This document shows positions 54,518 through 62,722 of a stretch of DNA of 64,000 nucleotides, one piece after another; positions within the stretch are counted from its first letter, which is position 1; each line of letters opens with the position of its first letter. The notes below the pieces were generated by a model, which was not told where the DNA came from, searched no databases, and worked only from the letters and a program-made list of their open reading frames with translations. The position numbers and the translations under genes were made by a program. The stretch comes from Pseudoalteromonas gelatinilytica (GTDB lineage: Bacteria > Pseudomonadota > Gammaproteobacteria > Enterobacterales > Alteromonadaceae), in contig NZ_LRRU01000019.1 in the NCBI RefSeq assembly GCF_001641615.1, positions 218,064 to 282,063 on the forward strand. The letters are read 5' to 3'.

Positions 54518-55828
54518 ATGCTTAACTTTAAAGTTATTTTTTGTGGCGTTTGTGTGGCTGCAAGCCTAACGGCCAATGCTGATATTTCCCGTGTAAAAGC
54601 AAGTATTGAGCGTGTTGAGAGCGCGAATAAAAAGCACGAGTCTTTAGTGCTTCCCTACTTATTTAGCACCGATACCATGGGGCTTAACTTTGGTGTGGGT
54701 GGCATGATCAAAGGTTACCATCAACCACAAATGACCGTTGGCGCCACTGCATTTAAAGGTGATGTGAGCGAAGGCGCGTGGGCAGGCCTGTTTAACTATA
54801 AGGTGTTAGATTCAGAACGCTGGTATTTTAGTGCCAGTGGCATGGCTGCATATTTTCCTGATCAGCGCGCTTATACCGGAGGCCATAAAGTGCCCATTGC
54901 TGACAACGCCGTGTTCCCCGGTAGTAATGACTCTTCAAACGAGGTTTATTTAGAAGCCGATGGTAGCTCTAATTGGTTTGATGCTCGCATCGAATACGCT
55001 TTACCGTTTGGCGCAACATCGCAAACAGGTATGGTGCGTTACCAACTAAAAAACGGCTTGTTGGTTTCTGAACCATCGGGTGGGGCACAGTGGAACCCGT
55101 TGGAATCGGGTGTAATGGTTGCAACTGCACGCTATTTTAGACGCTCGCAAAGCTTTGAATTTAATGAGGGTACACAAGATGGCAGTATTTCAGCAATGGA
55201 ATTTGGCCTGCTCTATGACAACACCGATTTTGCAACTAACCCAAGTTACGGAAGCAGGCAGTATCTTGCCTATAGCCAATCAATGCCAGGGAGTGACGAT
55301 ATTTATGATTGGGATTTGTGGCAGTTTAATGGCAGTAAGTTTATTTCTTTAGGGGCAAGTGAGTTTGCTCATCAGCGTATTTTAGCATTTAATTTTTGGG
55401 CTGCTTATTCACCCAGCTGGCAAGTAAATCACACTCTTGATGGCACTAAGTTTATCTCTGATGCTGCACCGTATAACGAAGGCGCTACATTAGGAGGATT
55501 TAAGCGTTTACGGGGTTATGACTTTTATCGGTTTCATGACAAAGCCGCTATTTATGGGGCATTCGAATATCGCTATACCCTTAAATATAACCCAATAGCA
55601 GATGTAAATTGGTTAAAGTTTTTGAAGCTGGATTGGTTTCAGTTAGTTGGCTTTGTAGAAGCGGGTCGTGTGTCGCCTCATTTAACCTTGGGTACATTAT
55701 GGCAAGACTACCATTATGACTATGGTGTTTCGTTAAGAGCTATGATGTCGGGATTAGTCGTTCGAACAGAGCTTGCTAATTCAAAAGAAGGGGCCAATTT
55801 TTGGGTAATGATAGATCAGCCTTTTTAG
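54518..55828 (+). CDS. POTRA-less Omp85/BamA-type outer-membrane barrel
   Basis: The 436-residue protein has signal peptide MLNFKVIFCGVCVAASLTANA and a 16-strand Omp85-type barrel but no room for POTRA domains. Supporting motifs are YDNTDFATNPSYGSRQY, equivalent to the R-D-N-P-x-x-P-x-x-G strand of BamA, and FKRLRGYDFYRF, corresponding to the conserved (V/I)RGY lid-loop motif. The C terminus is WVMIDQPF. Such POTRA-less members have been noted in proteobacteria, and their cargo or role is unclear. RBS AAAGGAG precedes the ATG. Confidence 0.85.
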   Translation: MLNFKVIFCGVCVAASLTANADISRVKASIERVESANKKHESLVLPYLFSTDTMGLNFGVGGMIKGYHQPQMTVGATAFKGDVSEGAWAGLFNYKVLDSERWYFSASGMAAYFPDQRAYTGGHKVPIADNAVFPGSNDSSNEVYLEADGSSNWFDARIEYALPFGATSQTGMVRYQLKNGLLVSEPSGGAQWNPLESGVMVATARYFRRSQSFEFNEGTQDGSISAMEFGLLYDNTDFATNPSYGSRQYLAYSQSMPGSDDIYDWDLWQFNGSKFISLGASEFAHQRILAFNFWAAYSPSWQVNHTLDGTKFISDAAPYNEGATLGGFKRLRGYDFYRFHDKAAIYGAFEYRYTLKYNPIADVNWLKFLKLDWFQLVGFVEAGRVSPHLTLGTLWQDYHYDYGVSLRAMMSGLVVRTELANSKEGANFWVMIDQPF

Positions 55829-55906
55829 TGAATTTGGCGCAGATTTGTTGCAGTTTTACTAGAAACTGCTAATCTGTACCCCTAACTTTTACAGTGACGT
55901 AAATTA

Positions 55907-56599
55907 ATGATTAAACGGATTTTAATGACAACAGCCTTGTTGTTGCCCGCTTTTGCTTGGGCGCAGCAAAGTGCTCCTTCAGAAGCATGTCAAAGCATGC
56001 AAGCCGAACGTATCGAGCTACAAATAGCCCTGCGTAAAACCAATCTTCTCGACAAAATTGAAGCCTATAAACAGCGCATTCAAAGCTTATCGGCGCGTAT
56101 ATCCGAAACCTGTTTTAGTGAAGAGCAAATTGCTGAGCTTAAATCGTCGTTGTATAACCCTGACATTGCAGAGCTCGAAAACAGCTTGGCAAAGCCATTA
56201 ACAGAGCAAGCCTACATAAGCAAACAAGCTGCATGGGACCGCTTTTATGTGATGCCGCCACGTTGTACAGCTCGTTCATTGCAGCTGCAAAACCTTGAAT
56301 CGTGCCTTGAAAATAAGCAAGTTCAGTTTCAGCAATTTGATATGTTATGGCAGCAAAAAAGTGCGCAACTTGCCCGAACTGAAGCAAAACCAACAGACTC
56401 GTTTCATGAGTTTGTTTTACCTAGTAAAGCCGAACGAGCTAAGTTAACCGCCGAGCAAGAGTTAAAGCGCTACAGCTACAGCACCGATTCGTTTTTACCA
56501 ACCAACATTATTGTGTTGTGTGTTTTAGCCGTGTCGGTGTTTTTTGGTTTGATATTTATTTTCCATTGGTTAATGCGCCCACGGTCAGTGGTGAAGTGA
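55907..56599 (+). CDS. Exported single-TM protein of a two-cysteine family
   Basis: The 230-residue protein has signal peptide MIKRILMTTALLLPAFAWA, then a helical segment flanked by cysteines (EACQSMQAERIELQIALRK...ISETCFSEE). The W-x2-FY-x2-P-x-RC module (AAWDRFYVMPPRC) follows, then a Cys-Glu-x-Lys segment (SCLENKQ) and a C-terminal TM helix (IIVLCVLAVSVFFGLIFIFHWL). It matches the protein at 50609-51334 in order and spacing, so they are paralogues. It starts 78 nt after the Omp85-like gene and may be co-transcribed with it. Function unknown. Confidence 0.75.
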   Translation: MIKRILMTTALLLPAFAWAQQSAPSEACQSMQAERIELQIALRKTNLLDKIEAYKQRIQSLSARISETCFSEEQIAELKSSLYNPDIAELENSLAKPLTEQAYISKQAAWDRFYVMPPRCTARSLQLQNLESCLENKQVQFQQFDMLWQQKSAQLARTEAKPTDSFHEFVLPSKAERAKLTAEQELKRYSYSTDSFLPTNIIVLCVLAVSVFFGLIFIFHWLMRPRSVVK

Positions 56600-57255
56600 G
56601 TGTTGAGTTAGCGAGGGGAAAGTTAGCGAGAGTAAAGGGGAAAGGAGCTAGGAGCTGGGTATTAGGCTCTAGGCTCTAGGCGCTAGGGCGCGATGTAAAA
56701 TCGCTGCTTTAGTCGTTAGAGGTCAGATGTTAGATATCAGTCGAACTGTGGAGTTGGTTAGATCGTGCGTTCTTCTCTGCATTTGAACTGCTCGTTTTAG
56801 GGTAGGTTGGGTCGAGCGGAGCGATACCCAACATAATCCATATAAACCTTTTCATTTAGACCCGCGAAACAAGTTTCACGCCTACGGTGAACGCATTAGG
56901 GGCTAGGCTCTAAGTTTTGGGCGCTAGGCGCTAGGACGCGATGTAAAATCGCTGCTACAGACTCGCACCTCGTTTCTTTACCCTTGTAACTCGCTAACTC
57001 AAACCATTCCCGGCTAAAGCCAGTCCTACGGGGAAACACAGGCGCTGGGTTTAGGTTCTAGGACGCGATGTAAAATCGCTGCAACAGACTCGCACCTCGT
57101 TTCTCGTACCTTACTCAAACCATTCCCGGCTAAAGCCAGTCCTACGCGGGGAAGCATAGGCGCTGGGATTTAGGTAATCAAACGCGATGTAAAATCGCTG
57201 CTACAAACTCGCACCTCGAATCTCGCACCTTTCCCCTCGAAACTCGTACCTCGTA
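56600..57255. repeat. Intergenic mosaic repeat, reverse orientation
   Basis: Reverse complements of the modules occur with the core hairpin (GCGATGTAAAATCGC) at about 56690, 56938, 57065 and 57183. The part at 56700-56800 matches the reverse of the 290-nt block. A GTTGGGT...ACCCAAC hairpin (about 56806-56832) is an extra insertion unique to this copy. It lies between convergent genes. Confidence 0.85.
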
Positions 57256-57261
57256 ACTTAA

Positions 57262-59514
57262 TCACTCATCCGTTTTAAACTGTTTGGCGCGCTCTTCTGC
57301 GTCAATCAAGGCTTGTGATTTTGGCTGTTTGGTTTTGCTTTCTATCACAGGCTTTTCGTCAGAGTTTGGATCCCAGCTTGGATCAAGCGATAAGTTCGCA
57401 AATGGATTATGCGGCTTATCATCTTGTTGCTCAGACTCTTTATCAGCGTCGCTATCAATCTCTTCAAGCTTATCGTCGTTTCTCAGTTCGTCAGACAAAT
57501 CAACAGTTTCTACCGCTGGCTGTGACGGCTCTTCTACATTAATGGAAGCTGGTTCATCTTGTAGTTCTTGTTCTAGTGCTTGTAAGGCTTTAGCTAAATC
57601 ATCATCGTTAATGTCGTCGTGTTCTTCTGCTGGGTTTGGAGCAGTGACTGTTTGTTTATCTTCAGCGAAATGATCAGCAAACGATAAATCATCACTCATC
57701 AATGACGATAAGTCATATTCAGGCACTTCATCTTTATACGGTTCATCCTCAGTAATAGGCTCTTTTGTTGTGTATTCATCAAAGCCGAATGATGACGAAC
57801 TCGTGAAGCTTAGCTCTTCAATTTCAGGCTTCTCAAGTTTATCTATGTCAGGTTTATCAAGCTCATCGATTTCAGGCTTTTCAAGTTCTTCGATTTCAGC
57901 TAAAACAGGCTCATCGTCAGCAATAGGCTCTTTAGTTGCGTATTCATCAAAGCCGAATGATGACGAACTCATAAAGCTTGGTTCTTCAATTTCTGGCTGC
58001 TCCAGCTCATCAATTTCCGGCTTTTCAAGTTCTTCGATTTCAGCTAACACTGGCTCATCGTCAGCGATTGGCTCTTTTGTTGCGTATTCATCAAAGCCGA
58101 ATGATGATGAACTCGTAAAGCTTGGCTCTTCAATTTCTGGCTGCTCCAGCTCATCGATTTCAGCAGCCTCAAATGGCTCAGGCTCTGTCATTGGTGGCTC
58201 ATCGTCAGCAACGAGCTCTTTCGTTGTGTATTCATCAAAACCAAACGATGAAGAAGCGGTATAACTCGGTTCTTCTAATTCAGGTTCGTCTAGCTCAACC
58301 TCTTCGGCTTGTGGCTCCGCGTCTTCGTTGATGCTATAGGATGAAGCAAGGCTTGCTAGTTTGAGCTCTTGCTCAAGGCCGCGTTGCTCATCTAAGAAGT
58401 CGTCATCAGCGTCAATTGTATTTTTTTCGTCGTAACCAAGTTCTAGATCATTAAATTGATGGGCGTTAGCAAATTCTTCATCTGCTTGTTCAGATGAACT
58501 CTCAGATTCTTGCTCTTCTTTGTCACGCTGAGCACTAAAATGCATAAGCTCAGAAAGCTCGTCATTATTATCTGTTTCGGTTGCAGTAAATGTCTCATCG
58601 GCGAGTGGGTAGCTGTCTTCATGTGGGTGCTCTTGTTCTTCGGCAAGCACTGCTGCTGTTGCTGCTTTGAGTTCATCAGCTTCTTTTTCTGCGGCAGCTT
58701 GCGCTTCTGCGGCAGCTTTAAGGGCTTTTGCTTGTAATAAACTTTGTTCAAGTTCTGAATTTGCGTCAGCTTTTTTGCTTTGGCGAATACGCACAATCAC
58801 TAAGCCTGCAACAAGTAATACCAACAACACAATTAAGCTTGGCATGAGTAATGAACTTGAAGAGCCATCATTATTTGCCGGAATAGGTTCTGGTATAGGA
58901 TCTGGAATAGGTGCTGGTGTTGGCAAAGATTTCGGTGCTGGTTCTGCTTGTGGTGCTGGGTCTGCTGGTTTTTCAGCCACAGCTATTTCAGCGTCAGCAC
59001 TTTGGGTTTCAACCTCAACAACTTGCTCTTGAACTGCAGGGCTTGAAGCCGGTTCAGCCTGAGGTTTTGGTGCATCTGAAATCGTAATTCTGTCAACTTT
59101 CCCAGGCATCTCAGTTTGCTCTGGCTGCTGAACTTCCGGCTCCATTTGCGGCATTGGTTGTTCGATAAGTTCAGACGTTTGCTCAGCAACAGGTGCAATA
59201 ACTTCTTCTGGCTCTGCTGGAATTGCGCCAGAGTGCACAGCAGGATTAGCCGCAGTGGCTGAATTTACTGGTGCTGTTTCTTGTGTTTGTTGTTCTAGTT
59301 TTTCGAAAGCAGCGGCATTGTTTACTGGCGTTGGATTTTTGCAGTTTTTCTCATAGTTTCTGGCAGCTGAGCGATAGTTTTTATTGCTGGTGTTAAAGCG
59401 GTATTCATGCATTTGCTGTTTTAACAAAATACACATGGCTTCGTTGTACTGCGCTTTACTCGTAAAGCTTAAGCTTAGGAGTAATAAGAGAAAAGTTGTT
59501 TTTATAATTGGCAT
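57262..59514 (-). CDS. Large acidic single-TM protein with internal repeats (FimV-like layout)
   Basis: The 750-residue protein has signal peptide MPIIKTTFLLLLLSLSFTSKA, an N-terminal two-cysteine segment (EAMCILLKQQMHEYRF...NYEKNCKNP), a Pro/Glu-rich stretch and a TM helix at about 222-243 (LLMPSLIVLLVLLVAGLVIVRI). A very acidic cytoplasmic tail of about 500 residues follows, holding four copies of a 48-56-residue repeat with SSSFGFDEYxTKE. The layout (periplasmic part, TM, acidic repetitive tail) recalls FimV/HubP polar landmark proteins, but no LysM domain is visible, so this is only an analogy. It shares its N-terminal cysteine pattern with two nearby proteins. Confidence 0.75.
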   Translation of the reverse strand: MPIIKTTFLLLLLSLSFTSKAQYNEAMCILLKQQMHEYRFNTSNKNYRSAARNYEKNCKNPTPVNNAAAFEKLEQQTQETAPVNSATAANPAVHSGAIPAEPEEVIAPVAEQTSELIEQPMPQMEPEVQQPEQTEMPGKVDRITISDAPKPQAEPASSPAVQEQVVEVETQSADAEIAVAEKPADPAPQAEPAPKSLPTPAPIPDPIPEPIPANNDGSSSSLLMPSLIVLLVLLVAGLVIVRIRQSKKADANSELEQSLLQAKALKAAAEAQAAAEKEADELKAATAAVLAEEQEHPHEDSYPLADETFTATETDNNDELSELMHFSAQRDKEEQESESSSEQADEEFANAHQFNDLELGYDEKNTIDADDDFLDEQRGLEQELKLASLASSYSINEDAEPQAEEVELDEPELEEPSYTASSSFGFDEYTTKELVADDEPPMTEPEPFEAAEIDELEQPEIEEPSFTSSSSFGFDEYATKEPIADDEPVLAEIEELEKPEIDELEQPEIEEPSFMSSSSFGFDEYATKEPIADDEPVLAEIEELEKPEIDELDKPDIDKLEKPEIEELSFTSSSSFGFDEYTTKEPITEDEPYKDEVPEYDLSSLMSDDLSFADHFAEDKQTVTAPNPAEEHDDINDDDLAKALQALEQELQDEPASINVEEPSQPAVETVDLSDELRNDDKLEEIDSDADKESEQQDDKPHNPFANLSLDPSWDPNSDEKPVIESKTKQPKSQALIDAEERAKQFKTDE
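57740..58260 (-). repeat. In-frame coding repeats (144-168 nt) within the acidic protein gene
   Basis: Four units start at 57740, 57908, 58052 and 58196, spaced 168, 144 and 144 nt (56, 48 and 48 codons). The two central units are the most similar. The size change between units indicates in-frame gain or loss of ELDKPDIDKLEKPEI-type segments. Confidence 0.9.
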
Positions 59515-59623
59515 AAGTTCCGGACCAGTAAGGTTTAGTCGATGACCTAACAGTTAATTAATTCTAAGCTGAGACGAGTAATTTATCCACATTTGGTTAA
59601 CAAATTAAGCGTATTCGTAGTGG

Positions 59624-61081
59624 TTAATCAATTACCATGAGCGCACGGTATTCGTCGTAAGCAAATTGGTCAGTCATTCCGCTTATGTAATCTTGAATTA
59701 AGCGGCAGCGATAATAGAACTCGTAAGCGGCAAAATGATCCGGTTCTGCTTTTAGGGCATCAATGGCTTTTTGGTAGCTATTTAAATGTTTATTCGAAAG
59801 TTTTTTAACCAGACGAGTTTCAATTAAATAGTTTTGATCGCCTTTTAACACGCGTTTAAAAGCATCAGCATCAAGGGCTAGTAAAGGTTTATAGCAGTCA
59901 AGTAAACCGCTAATTATACGGTAACCCTGTAGCTCTAAACGCTCTACTTCTTTGTGGCAAAATACATGCTTTAATGCCACTTGTTTTAAGGTGAGCGTAA
60001 CGGCGTGCAGGTGACTGCGATCTTCTAATAAAGCCTGATTAAAATCACCGTGGTAAATGGCTTCAATATTATTAATAAACCGCTCTGCTGCGTAGCTTAC
60101 TAATGGGTGTAGCAAGGTCACGCGCAGGTAGATAAAAAATTCGCTGTTAAAATTGTACGGCTGCTCTTGCGCTTTACTTAACGCATAATCAATGGCTTTT
60201 TCGGCAAAGTCGCTGTGTTTGGTATCGTCTATGGTTAGGTTTGTGAGTGTGCGGGTGTATTGCTCTTTTAGCTTTTCGCAAAGCGACTCAACACTAATAA
60301 TGCCTTTTTCTACCGCATCTTCAATATCGGCCAAACAATACGATATATCGTCAGCGGCCTCCATAATGTAGCTAGCAGGATGACGGCAGTATTGCTCAAT
60401 TTCGAGTTCAGTTTGCAGCGCTTCAATAAACGGCTTTTCGCTGAAGTAATAACCCACTTTTTTCATCAAGTAGTTTTTATCTTGCGGGCTGTCTATTTTC
60501 GCCATGCTGGCCGGGCGTGTATATTTTAAAATTCCGGCACTTTGGCTGTAGGTTAAGTTTAGAGAAAGTAATGAATGAATTATGCGAATACCTTGGGCAT
60601 TCCCTTCAAAACTTTTTATGTCTTGGGCTAGGTGTTTAAAGATCACACTAATACCAATGCCTTTACAGCGCTCAGGAGTCAGTGCGTCTAAGTGTTTATC
60701 AAACCATTGGTTGATGGCTGCTTCGCCAAAGTGACCAAACGGTGGGTTGCCTATGTCGTGCATTAGGCACGCCATTTCTACTAGGCTTTCTAGCGGGCGC
60801 TCAAGCCCAGCAAGGCCATATTCTTTTTGTTTTGCATCACTAAGCTTATTAAAAATGGTTTGCACAATAAACCGGCCCACTTGTTGTACTTCAAGCGAGT
60901 GGGTCAGCCTTGAGCGCACTGCAGCATTACGTTCGAGTGGAAAAACTTGGGTTTTTTGTTGCAAACGGCGAATTGCAGCACTGTTAATAATGCGGCCCCG
61001 ATCACTTTCAAGCGCAGTGTGTAAATTATTGGTAGAGCGCATTTCGCGCGCAGGCGTTATTTTTTTACCAAAATCGATCAT
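59624..61081 (-). CDS. dgt: Deoxyguanosinetriphosphate triphosphohydrolase
   Basis: This HD-domain dGTPase of 485 residues hydrolyses dGTP to deoxyguanosine and triphosphate. The N terminus closely follows E. coli Dgt (ESDRGRIINSAAIRRLQQKT, FPLERNAAVRSRLTHS) and the HD motif is intact (LMHDIGNPPFGHFGEAAI). The start is ATG 61081 (MIDFGKKI) with GGGA upstream; a GTG at 61096 overlaps that RBS. dGTPases limit dNTP pools and can restrict phage, but here the enzyme is most simply housekeeping. Confidence 0.95.
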   Translation of the reverse strand: MIDFGKKITPAREMRSTNNLHTALESDRGRIINSAAIRRLQQKTQVFPLERNAAVRSRLTHSLEVQQVGRFIVQTIFNKLSDAKQKEYGLAGLERPLESLVEMACLMHDIGNPPFGHFGEAAINQWFDKHLDALTPERCKGIGISVIFKHLAQDIKSFEGNAQGIRIIHSLLSLNLTYSQSAGILKYTRPASMAKIDSPQDKNYLMKKVGYYFSEKPFIEALQTELEIEQYCRHPASYIMEAADDISYCLADIEDAVEKGIISVESLCEKLKEQYTRTLTNLTIDDTKHSDFAEKAIDYALSKAQEQPYNFNSEFFIYLRVTLLHPLVSYAAERFINNIEAIYHGDFNQALLEDRSHLHAVTLTLKQVALKHVFCHKEVERLELQGYRIISGLLDCYKPLLALDADAFKRVLKGDQNYLIETRLVKKLSNKHLNSYQKAIDALKAEPDHFAAYEFYYRCRLIQDYISGMTDQFAYDEYRALMVID

Positions 61082-61299
61082 TTTATATTCCCACAAAGCG
61101 GTAAAATCGGGCTTTTGCGTTTTGTTAGCAACATTTTGCCATTTATTAAATTAAATCTAACAGCTTGTATCTTAAATTAAAATATTCATTTTTATTAAAG
61201 TTATTACTTTAAATCGAGACCTTTATTCATATATTATTCAGTTTTACGCACTTCTTCATTATCTTGAATTAGAAAGGAAAGCCTTTTGGCTGTATAGCA

Positions 61300-62712
61300 A
61301 TGATGCAAATTTTGTCTCAAAAACCACGGCTACTAGCCAGTATTCTTCTGTGTTGTATTGGTTTAACTGCTTGTAAAAGTACCCCTGAGCCAAGCGCTGA
61401 AAACACCTTAACGGTGGCCGAAAAAAATGCCATTAAGGCCAAACAGGATGCACTGCGTGCAAGAGGTTTTTATGAAAGCCAACTCGGCAATATTAATTAC
61501 CTTTCGACAAGGCAATGCAGTAACTTTAATTTGCAAAGCCACCGCGGCTCAATTCGCTATGCCGAAAACTCACTTAACGCGGTGATAGATGCCATCGACA
61601 ACAACTTTGATGTTGTTGAAATTGATGTGCGAATTACCCGTGACGATGTGTGGGTTGTGCATCATGATGCCCGTACTGGTCGAGAAACTGGCACCGTTGA
61701 TAACCAGCGCCGCAAAATTGAGTCGATGAGCTATAAAAAAGAGTGGGGTTATTTACGTCATCGTAACCAAGATACCGGGTTACTTACCGATGATATGCCA
61801 CCTTCATTCAGAGAGCTTGCTGCCACGTTTGCGCGCTATCGCAAACCTCATCAAAAATTGAATATAGAAATAAAATCAAATGCCTCAGTAAATGATTTAA
61901 AAATGCTTGATTACTTAGCGTATGAATTTGTTGGCGGCGGTAACTACTTTTTTAGCAGTTTAGAAATGCGCAACCTGACCCGTATGCGTGACATTAACCC
62001 GGATATTTACTTGGCATTTATTCAATCACCGGCAAAAGCCTCGATGAATAAGTTAGCAAGCGATCTTAAGCGTGGTGCGGGTAGTGACCCCATTTACGAG
62101 CGTAACAAAGAAGAACTTGAGAGCCTACAAGCACTAGGTAATCGCCATCATCGTGAAAAACGTTACGACAGCCCAGTTAAGCTCGATAAATTAGCCAAGC
62201 AGCTCAAACGTAATTTTGGTTATGTGCTTGATATTCGTCATTACAAGCAAAGTGCAGCACGCTTAAAACCAGTCGCTAAAGCGCGCGGTATTATGATTGC
62301 CACTTATTCTATTAACGGCCACGACTACCATGAGCGCAGCTTATTAGCGCAGTCACGCTCACTTCGCCCTGATTCTGTGATCATGGATGACACCGTTTAT
62401 GGCTTTTGTTCTGTATTCGAATTACCAAAAATGCAGCCGTTTTTTAGCGATGAAGCAGACGCTAAGTTAATTGCCAGCATGCCCGCAGACCTTGATTTAG
62501 AACGCCTTGATGAGCTGTATGCTTATAAAGGGAACCAGCTTTATCCAGCGGTGGGCGGCACACTTAAGTCAACCCAAGCACAGACTTATATTCCCAAAGT
62601 AACATCGGCTCCTTCAGCACCTAATTTAGAAATAGGGACTCGCCAAGCCGATGAAGATTTTAGCCTAGAAACAGATCCTGCTGTTGAACTAGAACTGCGT
62701 AAAAAACAATAA
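61300..62712 (+). CDS. Glycerophosphodiester phosphodiesterase lipoprotein
   Basis: The 470-residue lipoprotein (lipobox LTAC, Cys25) has a GDPD TIM barrel. Catalytic His81-Arg82-Gly83 with Glu89-Asn90 (SHRGSIRYAENS), E107-x-D109 (VVEIDVRITRD) and His121/122 (VVHHDARTG) are all present. The extended C-terminal tail (about 400-470) is outside the family core. It probably acts on glycerophosphodiesters in the periplasm or at the outer membrane. AAAGGAAA lies 20 nt upstream, too far for an ideal RBS. It is followed after 10 nt by a membrane-protein gene. Confidence 0.9.
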   Translation: MMQILSQKPRLLASILLCCIGLTACKSTPEPSAENTLTVAEKNAIKAKQDALRARGFYESQLGNINYLSTRQCSNFNLQSHRGSIRYAENSLNAVIDAIDNNFDVVEIDVRITRDDVWVVHHDARTGRETGTVDNQRRKIESMSYKKEWGYLRHRNQDTGLLTDDMPPSFRELAATFARYRKPHQKLNIEIKSNASVNDLKMLDYLAYEFVGGGNYFFSSLEMRNLTRMRDINPDIYLAFIQSPAKASMNKLASDLKRGAGSDPIYERNKEELESLQALGNRHHREKRYDSPVKLDKLAKQLKRNFGYVLDIRHYKQSAARLKPVAKARGIMIATYSINGHDYHERSLLAQSRSLRPDSVIMDDTVYGFCSVFELPKMQPFFSDEADAKLIASMPADLDLERLDELYAYKGNQLYPAVGGTLKSTQAQTYIPKVTSAPSAPNLEIGTRQADEDFSLETDPAVELELRKKQ

Positions 62713-62722
62713 GAACAAGACT

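Noticed and set aside
57770..58264. Serine-rich open frame on the plus strand opposite the acidic protein gene
   Set aside because: It is the antisense reading of the GAA/GAT-rich repeats; there is no RBS, and the minus-strand protein has a signal peptide, TM helix and sensible start.
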